Part shown: one piece after another, positions 8,053 to 17,835 of the stretch
How positions within the stretch are numbered: position 1 is the first letter of the stretch
Layout: the number at the start of each line of letters is the position of its first letter
Assembly (NCBI RefSeq): GCF_003711805.1
Contig: NZ_QXCP01000003.1
Coordinates: forward strand, 186,001 to 250,000
DNA length: 64,000 bases
Direction of reading: 5' to 3'
From: Brachybacterium sp. EE-P12
GTDB lineage: Bacteria > Actinomycetota > Actinomycetes > Actinomycetales > Dermabacteraceae
The notes under the pieces: generated by a model
What the model was told of the DNA's origin: nothing
What the model saw: only the letters and a program-made list of their open reading frames with translations
The model's database searches: none
Program-made: the position numbers and the translations under genes

Positions 8053-9198
8053 GTGGGGCGCAGCAGAGGGCGGGGAACCGGCCGGATCATCGCCGCCGGA
8101 TGGGACGGTGCCGAGGACGAGGACGTGCCGTACGACGCGCGGAGGGAGTCATCGGCCCCCTCGCCCGCCCGCGACGGGCGCGCCGGGACCCCGACCCGCC
8201 GTCGGCGCTGGTGGCCGGCCGGGGGGATCGCAGCTCTGCTGGTGCTGGTGCTCGTGCTGCCGTCGGTGCTGGTGGGGCAGCGCTCGCCGGAGACCGAGGC
8301 GCGCAGCTTCCTGCAGGCGATCCTCGACGCCGACACCGACACGGTGCGCGAGCACATGGCGCCGCCCGAGGACGGCGCACTCGACGTGGGTCTCACCGAC
8401 CAGGTCCTGCTCGCCGCCACGGCCCGGGCGGACAGCTTCACCCTCGAGGGGGCGCAGATCCGGGGCGACCATGCGGAGGTCACCGCCTCGCTCGGCCTCG
8501 GTCGTCGCACCGAGGAGGTCACCCTGCACCTCACCCGGCACGGCACCGGGGTGCTGCGCCGCCCGGTCTGGGAGCTGGACCCCGTGGCCGTGCCCATCCT
8601 GCGCGTGCTGCTGCCCGTCAGTGCCACCTCCGTGCTCCTCAACGGCGTCGAGGTCGACCTGCCTCCCGGAGCGCGGAGCGACGAGTTCCTCGGCACGGGC
8701 GAGGTGCGTCTCGCGCTCCTCCCCGGCGTCTACGAGGTCAGCGCCCCCGAGGGCGGCCCGGCCGTCACGCCCGTCACGACCCGGGCGAGCCTTCCTCCGC
8801 TCCTGGACGCCTGGACCACCGGCCCGATCGACCTGTCCTACGAGCTCACCGAGGAAGGTGTGGAGCAGGTCGACGCCCTGGCGAGCGAGCTGCTCGCCGA
8901 CTGCGTGCAGAGCACCTCGCCGCATCCGGAGAGCTGCCCCTTCACCGCCCCCGAGCACGTCACGGCGAACGGGGAGTGGGAGGTCCTCACCCCGCCGTCC
9001 CTCCACGCCCTCTCCGGGCAGATGGGGACCTACGAGTTCGTGGCCCTCGACGGCGTCGCCGAGTTCACCGTCCGGGGCGGGGGCGGGGAGGAGGCCGTGC
9101 ACCGTGTCCCCGTCGAGGGGACGGGGTTCGCGATGATGAGGCACGACGAGCAGATGGTCGGCGGCTGGTTCCAGGAAGGGGGCGGCGTCGTCTTCTGA
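8053..9198 (+). CDS. Membrane-anchored protein of unknown function, paralogue 2
   Basis: A 381-residue protein homologous to the preceding gene: charged N-terminus, one helix (WWPAGGIAALLVLVLVLPSVLVG), then a secreted domain. Shared landmarks are ARSFLQAILDADTDTVREHM, RVLLPVSATSVLLNGVEVDLP, SLPPLLDAWTT, a Cys pair spaced alike, and the ending SGQMGTYEFVALDGVAEFTV. The start is a GTG with agggggcg just upstream; the frame stays open far upstream only because it shadows paralogue 1. The two clearly arose by tandem duplication and then diverged well below easy nucleotide similarity. Function unknown; both probably act at the outer face of the membrane. Confidence 0.75.
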   Translation: MGRSRGRGTGRIIAAGWDGAEDEDVPYDARRESSAPSPARDGRAGTPTRRRRWWPAGGIAALLVLVLVLPSVLVGQRSPETEARSFLQAILDADTDTVREHMAPPEDGALDVGLTDQVLLAATARADSFTLEGAQIRGDHAEVTASLGLGRRTEEVTLHLTRHGTGVLRRPVWELDPVAVPILRVLLPVSATSVLLNGVEVDLPPGARSDEFLGTGEVRLALLPGVYEVSAPEGGPAVTPVTTRASLPPLLDAWTTGPIDLSYELTEEGVEQVDALASELLADCVQSTSPHPESCPFTAPEHVTANGEWEVLTPPSLHALSGQMGTYEFVALDGVAEFTVRGGGGEEAVHRVPVEGTGFAMMRHDEQMVGGWFQEGGGVVF

Positions 9199-9228
9199 CG
9201 AGCGGCCGACGCGCTGCGCACGCCCTGC

Positions 9229-10743
9229 TCAGCCGGGGACGACCCTGTCCTCCGACCCCGTCGGCCCGGCCTCCACCGGCTCCTCCCCGGCGTCGGCCGG
9301 ATTGCGGCGGATGAACAGCGCGATCACCACGGTGACCAGGCCGAGCGCCGCGGAGATCGTGAACGACGCCGAGGTGCCCGCGGAGATCCCCTCGAGCTCC
9401 GAGGCGCCGCCGGTCGTGGTGCCCGCCGCGATCCGCGCCATCACCGAGACCATCAGCGCGGCGCCCGCCGCTCCCGCGACCTGCTGCACCGTGCCCACGA
9501 TCGCCGAGCCGTGCGGGTACAGCGGCCTGGGCAGCGAGCCCATCGCCGTGGTCATCAGGGGCGTGAACACGAAGGCGAGCCCCAGCGACATCACCACGTG
9601 ACCCACCACGATCAGCCACGACTGCTCCGGCACGCGCGACATGATCCCGATGCCCACCACCACGGCCAGCAGGCCCGGGACCAGCAGGGGCCGCGGCCCC
9701 ACCCGGTCGAACAGGCGTCCCACGAACGGGGCGAGCAGCCCCATCGCCAGACCTCCCGGCAGCATCATCAGCCCCACCGAGAGGGTGGACAGCTCCAGCA
9801 CCCGCTGCAGGAAGATCGGCAGCAGCACCACGACCCCGAACATCGAGCCCATCATCACCACCATCAGCCCCACCGCGACGGAGAAGTTGCGGCTCGCGAA
9901 GGTGCGCAGATCCAGCAGCGCCCGCTCACGACGCTGCAGCACCAGCTGCCGCCACACGAACAGCGCGAGCGCCACCGCCCCGACCCCGAGCGCGACCAGC
10001 GCCGCGAGCGGCGGACCGGCCGGAGCCTCCGCCGCCCCGCCGTGCCCGCCGCCGCTGATCCCGGTCAGCCCGTACACGAGCGGGCCGAAGCCGACCGCCG
10101 ACAGCACCACCGAGAGCACGTCCGCGGGCTTCGGATCCGCCTCGGAGACGTTCTGGATGCGGCGCAGCCCGATCCCCAGCGCCAGCAGCGCGATCGGCAG
10201 CACCAGCACGAACAGGAACCGCCACGAGGCGAGGGAGAGGATCAGGCCGGACAGGGTGGGGCCGAGCGCCGGCGCGACCGAGATGACGATCGAGATGTTG
10301 CCCATGACCTGGCCGTGCCGCGAGGGCGGGACCAGGTTCATCACCGTGGTCATCAGCAGCGGCATCATGATCGCCGTGCCCGAGGCCTGCACGATCCGAC
10401 CCAGGAGCAGCGGCAGGAACGTCGGCGAGACCGCGCAGACGAGCGTGCCCGCGGCGAAGGTCGTCATCGCGATGGCGAACACCTGGCGGGTCGAGAAGCG
10501 CCCCATCAAGAAGCCCGTGATCGGGATGACCACCGCCATGGTGAGCATGAACCCTGTGGTGAGCCACTGCGCGGTGGTCTCGGACAGGTCGAGGTCGTCC
10601 ATGATCGGCGGCAGCGCGACCGACAGGATCGTCTCGTTGAGGATCACCACGAAGGCACTGATCAGGAGCAGGACGATGACGCTGCGGTCACGCGGGGAGA
10701 GCGCGGCGGCGGGAGGCGCGGCAGGGGCGGGGGAGCGGGTCAC
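9229..10743 (-). CDS. MFS drug exporter, DHA2 (EmrB/QacA) family
   Basis: A 504-residue exporter with about 14 hydrophobic helices. Visible are NETILSVALPPIMDDLDLSETTAQWLTTGFML (helix 1 and its D/E-N motif), an RIVQASGTAIMMPLLMT motif C-like segment, and QRVLELSTLSVGLMMLPGGLAMGLLAP. The start is the GTG at 10743, 6 nt after TACACT, rather than the ATG 33 codons upstream, which would add a non-membrane leader lying across the promoter. It is transcribed alone, divergently from the rpf-like gene. The C-terminus ends in an acidic 30-residue tail. Confidence 0.9.
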   Translation of the reverse strand: MTRSPAPAAPPAAALSPRDRSVIVLLLISAFVVILNETILSVALPPIMDDLDLSETTAQWLTTGFMLTMAVVIPITGFLMGRFSTRQVFAIAMTTFAAGTLVCAVSPTFLPLLLGRIVQASGTAIMMPLLMTTVMNLVPPSRHGQVMGNISIVISVAPALGPTLSGLILSLASWRFLFVLVLPIALLALGIGLRRIQNVSEADPKPADVLSVVLSAVGFGPLVYGLTGISGGGHGGAAEAPAGPPLAALVALGVGAVALALFVWRQLVLQRRERALLDLRTFASRNFSVAVGLMVVMMGSMFGVVVLLPIFLQRVLELSTLSVGLMMLPGGLAMGLLAPFVGRLFDRVGPRPLLVPGLLAVVVGIGIMSRVPEQSWLIVVGHVVMSLGLAFVFTPLMTTAMGSLPRPLYPHGSAIVGTVQQVAGAAGAALMVSVMARIAAGTTTGGASELEGISAGTSASFTISAALGLVTVVIALFIRRNPADAGEEPVEAGPTGSEDRVVPG

Positions 10744-10749
10744 CGAGGG

Positions 10750-11824
<1,075 letters not shown>

Positions 11825-11839
11825 GCGCCGGGGGCGGGG

Positions 11840-13138
11840 TCAGCTGCTGCGGATCGGGTGCTCCGCGAGCTCCCCGCCGTCCAGCCAGCGGTTGCCCTGC
11901 AGGTAGTCCGCCACGCCCCAGCGACGTCGCACCTGCGTGTACCGCCCCTTGCGCCGCACGTGCACCGCGGGCAGGAACTCGATGAAGGTCGACTGGTAGC
12001 TCATCGTGTACGCGCCCACCGTGGACAGCACCAGGCGGTCGCCGACGGCGAGGGCCGGCGCGTCGTGCAGGCGCGTGATCCTGTCCTCCTCCATGCAGGT
12101 GAACCCCGCGATGATCTGCTCGGGCAGGGTGTCGCTCGAGGCGGCGGACACGCGCTCGTCGTAGCCGCGCCGACGCCGGAACAGCGGATCGACGTCGGTG
12201 CGGCTCGCGTCGGTGATCACGAAGCGGCTCGCGCCGACGTCCTTCACGTCCAGCACGCTCGCATGGAACTCGACCGGCACCGCGATCAGCGAGCCGCCCG
12301 GCTCGACGATCAGCTGGGTGCGCTCAGGGTCGACCACCCCGGCCACCGCCTCGCGGATCGTGCGCACGTAGTCGGCGAAGGTGGGGGAGCCGTCGACGCT
12401 GCCGAAGAAGCCGCCGCCGATGTCCAGCCAGTCCAGGTCCAGCCCGCGCGAGGAGGCGATCCCCGCCGCGACGCTCGCCGCCGCCTCGTACACCCCCAGC
12501 GACTGGGTCGCGGAGTTGCGATGCATGTGCAGGCCTGCGATGCGCACCCCGGCGGCGGTGAGCTCCTCGATCGCGGCGTCGAGCTCGCCGTTGTCGGCGT
12601 TGAAGCCGAAACGGCTGCCCTCCTCGCCGGTGGTGGACTCCCCGGGGCGCAGCGCCTCCAGGTCCCAGTTCACGCGCAGCCCCACCGCGAGCGGGGCGCT
12701 GCCCGGCGCACCGGCCAAGTCCCCGTCGGCCGCGCCGCCGGCCGAGCCGCCCGCCAGCTCGCGGGCGAGCTCCGCCGTCCAGGTCACCTCGCGCTTCGCA
12801 TCGAGGTTGATGATCGAGCCCGCCCGCAGCGCCGCCCGCAGCCGGCCACGGCCCTTGATCGGCCCGTTGTACACGATGCGGTCCGGCGCGTAGCCGAGCG
12901 CGAGCGCGAGCTCGTATTCCGCATCGGAGACCACCTCCGCCCACACATCCCGCGCCCGCATGTACGAGATCAGCCAGGGCAGCGAGTTGGTCTTGAAGGA
13001 GTAGGAGAGGATCGAGCGCGGCCAGTGCTGCGCGAGCGCGTCCGCGAAACGGTCCACGAAGCCGTCGAGCACCTCCCCGTCGATGACGAAGGCGGGCGTC
13101 TGCGGCGCCGGCTCGCTCTCGGACTCCCATGCGGTCAT
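11840..13138 (-). CDS. PLP-dependent decarboxylase, alanine-racemase fold (LysA/ODC-like)
   Basis: A 432-residue fold-type III PLP enzyme. ILSYSFKTN contains the PLP lysine (Lys49). The TIM barrel follows: VVSDAEYELALALG, VYNGPIKGR, IINLDAKRE, RFGFNADN, GLHMHRNSAT (with the conserved HxH-type stretch), and WLDIGGGFFG. The C-terminal beta domain has FTCMEEDRI, where diaminopimelate decarboxylases carry a C-x-x-x-D/E-type substrate motif, and VGAYTMSYQSTF. It is unlikely to be the main lysA, since the sequence lacks several DAP-specific marks and there is no lysine operon nearby. The start ATG has gaggag 7 nt upstream. It is divergent from the ATP-grasp gene with 283 bp between them; the pair may make and use one amine or amino acid. 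Confidence 0.82.
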   Translation of the reverse strand: MTAWESESEPAPQTPAFVIDGEVLDGFVDRFADALAQHWPRSILSYSFKTNSLPWLISYMRARDVWAEVVSDAEYELALALGYAPDRIVYNGPIKGRGRLRAALRAGSIINLDAKREVTWTAELARELAGGSAGGAADGDLAGAPGSAPLAVGLRVNWDLEALRPGESTTGEEGSRFGFNADNGELDAAIEELTAAGVRIAGLHMHRNSATQSLGVYEAAASVAAGIASSRGLDLDWLDIGGGFFGSVDGSPTFADYVRTIREAVAGVVDPERTQLIVEPGGSLIAVPVEFHASVLDVKDVGASRFVITDASRTDVDPLFRRRRGYDERVSAASSDTLPEQIIAGFTCMEEDRITRLHDAPALAVGDRLVLSTVGAYTMSYQSTFIEFLPAVHVRRKGRYTQVRRRWGVADYLQGNRWLDGGELAEHPIRSS

Positions 13139-13221
13139 CAGGGCGCTCCTCGTCCTTCTCTCTCGGGGGTTCGCTCGTCGGCGCGCCGCTGGGGCGGGGA
13201 GACGAGGCGGGGTCTCAGACC

Positions 13222-13290
13222 ACACTAGCTGGGAGCGTGCTGGATGCGACAGGCGTCCAGTGAAATCCGATATGCGGTGGAATGTCCGAT
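13222..13290. promoter_or_regulatory. Shared divergent control region of decarboxylase and ATP-grasp genes
   Basis: On the minus strand TAGTGT (13227-13222) is a plausible -10 for the decarboxylase. At 13266-13271 and 13285-13290 there are two TCCGAT boxes 19 bp apart. The second reads atgtccgat, the complement of the CGGACAT sequence found near other polysaccharide-locus promoters. No clear -10 is seen for the plus-strand gene. Confidence 0.4.
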
Positions 13291-13421
13291 CCGGGGCGGA
13301 ACGGTGCATGATGGGTGCGGGCGGGCGGAGCGACCGCGCGCCCTCGTGTGCGGAGGGACCGCACACCGCGGGGGAGGGGCGCTGCGGCCCGCCCTGCTCG
13401 GAGCGCGAGGAGGAACGGGCT

Positions 13422-14465
13422 GTGGACTCAGACCCCACGATGATCATCGGTTCGGCGGGACGGCGTCTCTACCTCATCGACTGGTTCCGCGAGGCCTTCG
13501 CGGACCTCGGCCTCGAGGGGCGCGTGGTCGTCACCGAGAACGACCCCACCAGCGCCGCCGCGAGCTACGGTGACATCGGCCGGAGCCTCCCGCGCTACGC
13601 CGACCCCGCCTACGGCCCGGCCCTGCTCGAGCTCGTCGATGAGCTGCGACCGAGCCTGTTCCTCTCCGTGAACGACTACGAGCTCATGCACCTCCATGTC
13701 GCCACCGATCTCGCCGAGCAGCTGCGCGAGCGCGGCGTCCTCGTGCCCGGCGTGGACCGCGCCTGGCAGCTCGGCTGCGCCGACAAGCTCCGCATGGCAC
13801 AGCTGCTCGAGGGGATCGGCGTGCCCACCCCGCGCACCGTCACCGGCGACGACGAGGCGGGCATCGCCGAGATCGCCGCCACCTCCGAGGGGCTCGTGGT
13901 CAAGCACCGCCTGGGCAGCGCCTCCTCCGGGCTCGCGCTGGTCACTGCCGACGGGGTCCGCGCCGCGGTCGACGCCGCGATCGCCTCCGCCCCCGCCCCG
14001 GCCGACGGTTCCGCGCCCAGCGGGCAGGACGTCGTGGTCCAGTCGCGCCTGCCCGGCCGCGAGCACGGCGTCGACATCGTCGGCGACCTCCACGAGCCTG
14101 GGGCGCTGCGCGCCGTGCTCGCCCGACGCAAGGTGCGCATGCGCGCCGGCGAGACGGACAAGGCGGTCACGGTCGACCCCACGCCCTTCATCGGCAATGC
14201 CGAGCGGATCGCACGCGCCGCACGGCTGACGGGGCTGGTCGACGTCGACATGTTCCTCGCCGAGGGCGGGGAGCCCTCCGTCATCGATATCAACCCCCGC
14301 TTCGGCGGCGGTTACCCCTTCGTGCACCTCGCCGGCGCCGACGTGCCCCGCTACTACCTCGCCCGCGCCCTCGGCCTCGAGATCGGCGAGGACTGGCGCG
14401 AGTACTCCCCCGGCGTCGTCTCCGCCAAGCACGAGAGCGTGCGACTGACCGCCGCCGGCATCTGA
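13422..14465 (+). CDS. ATP-grasp carboxylate-amine ligase (carbamoyl-phosphate-synthase-like)
   Basis: A 347-residue ATP-grasp protein expected to activate a carboxylate as an acyl phosphate and couple it to an amine. The N-terminal preATP-grasp domain begins MIIGSAGRRLYLIDWFREA. It is followed by ADKLRMAQLLEGIGVPTPRT, the ATP-binding strand GLVVKHRLGSASSGL, a QSRLPGREHGVDIVGD segment, and the metal-binding VIDINPRFGGGYPF. Start is the GTG at 13422 with aggagg 8 nt upstream; an internal ATG six codons later is the alternative. A strong terminator follows, so it is transcribed apart from the polysaccharide operon, yet it lies at the edge of that locus. Substrates are unknown; aminoacylating a sugar intermediate is one possibility. 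Confidence 0.85.
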   Translation: MDSDPTMIIGSAGRRLYLIDWFREAFADLGLEGRVVVTENDPTSAAASYGDIGRSLPRYADPAYGPALLELVDELRPSLFLSVNDYELMHLHVATDLAEQLRERGVLVPGVDRAWQLGCADKLRMAQLLEGIGVPTPRTVTGDDEAGIAEIAATSEGLVVKHRLGSASSGLALVTADGVRAAVDAAIASAPAPADGSAPSGQDVVVQSRLPGREHGVDIVGDLHEPGALRAVLARRKVRMRAGETDKAVTVDPTPFIGNAERIARAARLTGLVDVDMFLAEGGEPSVIDINPRFGGGYPFVHLAGADVPRYYLARALGLEIGEDWREYSPGVVSAKHESVRLTAAGI

Positions 14466-14485
14466 CGGCGCCCGTCGCCCGGTCC

Positions 14486-14521
14486 ACGACGCGCCGTCCC
14501 CTCCAGGGGGCGGCGCGTCGT
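14486..14521 (+). terminator. Intrinsic-type hairpin terminator after the ATP-grasp gene
   Basis: Arms acgacgcgcc (14486-14495) and ggcgcgtcgt (14512-14521) pair perfectly and continue inward as cccc/gggg. It lies 20 nt after the stop codon. No long T run follows, as is usual in high-GC actinobacteria. Confidence 0.75.
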
Positions 14522-14584
14522 GCTGTCCGCGAGCTCGCGACGGACCGTCCTGCGGGTCACCTGTCGGACTTTTCCGGATCCGAC

Positions 14585-14613
14585 TTCCCAAGCGAGCGAA
14601 ACTGACGTACGGT
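14585..14613 (+). promoter_or_regulatory. Promoter of the polysaccharide operon (TTCCCA-17-TACGGT)
   Basis: TTCCCA (14585-14590) and TACGGT (14608-14613) are spaced by 17 bp. A 6-bp inverted repeat, gtcgga/tccgac (14563-14568 and 14579-14584), lies immediately upstream, and acggt/accgt (14609-14613, 14618-14622) overlaps the -10. The predicted leader is about 80 nt. Confidence 0.5.
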
Positions 14614-14629
14614 ACGAACCGTCACAAGG

Positions 14630-14645
14630 CGGGCAAAACGGACAT
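14630..14645 (+). promoter_or_regulatory. CGG-N-CA direct repeat in the operon leader
   Basis: cgggca-aaa-cggaca, two boxes whose starts are 9 bp apart, just downstream of the predicted start site. The 12-mer caaaacggacat is identical at 22586-22597, at nearly the same distance from another TAnnnT hexamer. Confidence 0.45.
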
Positions 14646-14698
14646 TCGCGACGACAGCGCAGGTCCGAACGGTTCGCACCACCGGAAGAGGGGGAGTC

Positions 14699-16669
14699 GT
14701 GTCCATCATCTCTCTGCACGCCGTCCTGCGGCCCGCAGGTCCCAGCACTCGTCGAGGCGCCCACGAGGGCGACCCGGACGCCGAGCGGGACTCGCTCGTG
14801 GACCGGGACCTCCACCCCGCGCCGGTGCCGTTCATCGTCATCGACTCGGTGATGTGGTTCCTGGGCCTCTGGGCGGCCTCTGCGCTGCGCCTCGAGACCC
14901 CTTCCCTCTCCTTCGGCCTGGCCCTCGACGGCGCCGGCACGCCCCTGTTCGGGCTGCTCGTGCTCACCGCGATCGCCGTCGCCGTCTACACGCTCCTGGC
15001 CCGCGCCGTGCGCCTCCACCAGGGCCGCCACCTCGTGGGCAGCTTCGAGGAGATGCCGCCGCTGGCGATGGTCGCCACCGCCTCCGCCCTCGTCGTCACC
15101 GTCGCCAACGCCGTGTGGCCCGAGCAGATGCTCCCGCTGACCGCGCCGGTCATCGCCGCGCCGCTGGTGATCCTGGCCGCCGCGACCGTGCGCTACCTGG
15201 TGCGGGTCCTGGCGCTGCGCACCCTGCGCGCCCTTCGCGAAGCCGAGCCCTCCCGCGCCCTCATCGTCGGCGCCGGCGACATCGGCCGCGCCCTGGCCGA
15301 CTCGATGCTGCGCGACCCCTCCTCCACCTGGGACCCCGTCGGCTTCCTCGACGACGACCCGCGCAAGCGCCACCTGCGCCATGCGGGCGTGAGCGTGGCC
15401 GGCACCACCGACCAGCTCCGCTCCGCTCTCGAGCGCACCGGCGCCGACATCCTGATCATCGCCACCACTCACATCACCGCCGAGACCATGGCCGGCCTGA
15501 CCGGCGTGGCCAAGGAGCTGGACCTGCCGGTGAAGATCGTGCCGCCGCTCGGCGAGATGATCGACGGAGTCCACCACCGCGACCTGCGCGAGATCCAGCC
15601 GGCCGACCTCCTGGGCCGTCGCCCCGTGACGACCGACCTCTCCACCATCTCCGAGATGCTGCAGGGCAAGACGGTGCTGGTCACCGGCGCCGGCGGCTCC
15701 ATCGGCTCCGAGCTGTGCCGCCAGATCGCGGACTTCGGGCCCTCCGAGCTCGTGATGCTCGACCGCGATGAGTCGGCCCTGCACGCGCTGCTGCTGTCGA
15801 TGAGCGGCACCGCCGACCTCGGCAGCGACAACATGGAGCTCGCCGACATCCGGGACGCCGAGCGGCTCGACGCCGTCTTCGCCCGGCACCGGCCGGACGT
15901 CGTCTTCCACACCGCCGCGCTCAAGCACGTCAACATGCTCGAGAAGGCGCCTGACGAGGCCTTCAAGACCAACGTCATGGGCACCCACAACGTGCTCGAG
16001 GCCGCGGACCGCCACGGCGTGGAGCACTTCGTGAACATCTCCACCGACAAGGCGGCGGACCCGCACAACGTGCTCGGCTACTCCAAGCGCATCGCCGAGG
16101 GGCTCACCGCCCACAAGGGCCGCACCGCCGGCCACGGCACCTGGCTCAGCGTCCGCTTCGGCAACGTGCTCGCCACCCGCGGCTCCGTCATCCACACCTT
16201 CATCGCCCAGATCGAGCGCGGCGGCCCCGTCACCGTCACCGACCCCGAGGTCACCCGCTACTTCATGACCGTCTCCGAGGCCGTCCAGCTCGTTCTCCAG
16301 GCCGCGGTGGTGGGCGAGAGCGGCAAGGCCCTCGTGCTGGACATGGGCGATCCGGTCCCGATCGTGCAGCTCGCCCAGCAGCTCATCCACGCCTCGGGCA
16401 AGGACGTCGAGATCGTCTTCTCCGGCCTCCGACCCGGGGAGAAGCTCCACGAGGACCTCTTCGCCCCCGGCGAGGACTCCGCGCTGACCTCCCACCACCT
16501 CATCCGCGGCGTGCCCGTCGTCCCGGTCGCCGCCGAGGAGCTGCCCGCGCAGCGCTCGCTGCTCAGCGACGCCCAGCTCCTGGAGGCCATGACCGCCGTG
16601 TGCGGCGCGATGGAGACCCACGAGCCCGCCGCCGCCCCCGCGGCCACCCCGATGGCGGTGGGGTTCTGA
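14699..16669 (+). CDS. Membrane NDP-sugar 4,6-dehydratase, FlaA1/PglF/CapD family
   Basis: A 656-residue protein with an N-terminal membrane domain of about four helices (roughly 35-165), a nucleotide-binding CoA-like domain (ALIVGAGDIGRAL near 187), and a catalytic extended-SDR domain (VLVTGAGGSIGSEL near 326). In the active-site region it has NISTDKAADPHNVLGYSKR; PglF-type enzymes carry MxxxK where classical SDRs have YxxxK, and here that position is Leu. The family converts UDP-GlcNAc to a UDP-4-keto-6-deoxy sugar, the substrate for the aminotransferase encoded 2 bp downstream. The GTG start has a ggggag site. First gene of a seven-gene run to 23791. Confidence 0.9.
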   Translation: MSIISLHAVLRPAGPSTRRGAHEGDPDAERDSLVDRDLHPAPVPFIVIDSVMWFLGLWAASALRLETPSLSFGLALDGAGTPLFGLLVLTAIAVAVYTLLARAVRLHQGRHLVGSFEEMPPLAMVATASALVVTVANAVWPEQMLPLTAPVIAAPLVILAAATVRYLVRVLALRTLRALREAEPSRALIVGAGDIGRALADSMLRDPSSTWDPVGFLDDDPRKRHLRHAGVSVAGTTDQLRSALERTGADILIIATTHITAETMAGLTGVAKELDLPVKIVPPLGEMIDGVHHRDLREIQPADLLGRRPVTTDLSTISEMLQGKTVLVTGAGGSIGSELCRQIADFGPSELVMLDRDESALHALLLSMSGTADLGSDNMELADIRDAERLDAVFARHRPDVVFHTAALKHVNMLEKAPDEAFKTNVMGTHNVLEAADRHGVEHFVNISTDKAADPHNVLGYSKRIAEGLTAHKGRTAGHGTWLSVRFGNVLATRGSVIHTFIAQIERGGPVTVTDPEVTRYFMTVSEAVQLVLQAAVVGESGKALVLDMGDPVPIVQLAQQLIHASGKDVEIVFSGLRPGEKLHEDLFAPGEDSALTSHHLIRGVPVVPVAAEELPAQRSLLSDAQLLEAMTAVCGAMETHEPAAAPAATPMAVGF

Positions 16670-16671
16670 CC

Positions 16672-17835
16672 ATGGCACGCATCCTCATGTCCGGCCCGGA
16701 CGTCACCGACCTCGAGCGCGAGGCCGTCGCCGAGGCCTTCGCCTCCGGGTGGATCGCCCCGCTCGGCCCCGCCGTCGACGCCTTCGAGGCCGCGATGGCG
16801 GAGCGGATCGGCCGCAGCCACGCCGTCGCCCTCGCCTCCGGCACCAGCGCCCTGCACCTGGGCCTGCTCGCCTGGGGCGTCGGCCCCGGGGACGTGGTCC
16901 CCACCTCGACGATGACCTTCGCCGCGACCGCGAACGCGATCAGCTACACCGGCGCGACCCCGTACTTCGTCGACTCCGACCCCGAGACCGGGCAGATGGA
17001 TCCCGAGCTGCTCGGGCGGGTGCTCGCGCGCCTCGGCGAGGAGGGCGTGCCCGTCCCCGCCGTGGTCCCCGTGGACCTCCTGGGCAGCTGCGCCGACCAC
17101 ACCCGCATCGTCGAGATCGCCCACGCCGCCGGTGCGAAGGTGCTCGTGGACTCCGCCGAGTCCCTCGGCGCCCACCACGCCGGGCTGCCTGCGGGCAAGC
17201 ACGGCGACGCGGCGATCTTCTCCTTCAACGGCAACAAGGTCATGACCACCTCCGGCGGAGGGATGTACCTCACCGACGACGAGGCCGCCGCCGCCCGGGT
17301 CCGCCACCTCGCCACCCAGGCACGCGAGCCCGCCGTGCACTACGAGCACCGCGACATCGGGTTCAACTACCGCCTCTCGAACCTGCTGGCCGCGATGGGC
17401 AACGCCCAGCTGCGCCGGCTCGACGGGATGATCGCCCGCCGCCGTGTGCGCCGCGAGGCCTACGCCAGGATCGTCGAGGACGTGCCCGGCGTGGAGGTCT
17501 TCCAGCGCGACGGCGACGAGCAGGACAACTGCTGGCTCACCGCGCTCGTGGTCGACCCCGAGCTCGCCGGGACGGACGCCGCCGCGCTGAGCACCGCCCT
17601 GACCGCGGCGGGCATCGAGAGCCGGCCCCTGTGGAAGCCGATGCACCTCCAGCCCGTCTTCGCCGGAATCCCCGCCGAGGTCACCGGCGCCTCCGAGCGG
17701 CTCTTCCGCACCGGCCTCACCCTGCCCAGCGGCTCCGCGCTCAGCGAGGAGGAGTGCGCGCGGATCGACGCCACGCTCCGCGCCGCCCTCGCCGCCCACG
17801 AGATCGCCCCGCCCCTGACGGAGGCCGCGACATGA
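16672..17835 (+). CDS. DegT/DnrJ/EryC1-type PLP sugar aminotransferase
   Basis: A 387-residue sugar aminotransferase. GTSALHLGLLAWGVGPGDVV binds the cofactor phosphate, DSAESLGA has the PLP Asp, and FSFNGNKVMTTSGGGM has the catalytic lysine (Lys189). GFNYRLSNLLAAMGNAQL is also family-typical. With the dehydratase upstream it should make a UDP-4-amino-4,6-dideoxyhexose, as PglE and PglF do for bacillosamine. Its stop overlaps the next start (ATGA). Confidence 0.92.
   Translation: MARILMSGPDVTDLEREAVAEAFASGWIAPLGPAVDAFEAAMAERIGRSHAVALASGTSALHLGLLAWGVGPGDVVPTSTMTFAATANAISYTGATPYFVDSDPETGQMDPELLGRVLARLGEEGVPVPAVVPVDLLGSCADHTRIVEIAHAAGAKVLVDSAESLGAHHAGLPAGKHGDAAIFSFNGNKVMTTSGGGMYLTDDEAAAARVRHLATQAREPAVHYEHRDIGFNYRLSNLLAAMGNAQLRRLDGMIARRRVRREAYARIVEDVPGVEVFQRDGDEQDNCWLTALVVDPELAGTDAAALSTALTAAGIESRPLWKPMHLQPVFAGIPAEVTGASERLFRTGLTLPSGSALSEEECARIDATLRAALAAHEIAPPLTEAAT

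Noticed and set aside
11840..13138. Calling the LysA-like decarboxylase the lysine-pathway lysA
   Set aside because: No adjacent argS or thrA-type genes as is usual in actinobacteria, and the substrate-specificity motifs are not clearly those of diaminopimelate decarboxylase.
13083..13421. N-terminal extension of the ATP-grasp protein from an upstream ATG
   Set aside because: The extension has no similarity to the family, crosses the divergent promoter region, and the GTG at 13422 has a strong aggagg site.
14354..16678. 774-codon minus-strand ORF opposite the FlaA1/PglF-like gene
   Set aside because: Low-complexity Gly/Val/His-rich translation typical of antisense frames; the plus strand carries clear SDR motifs.
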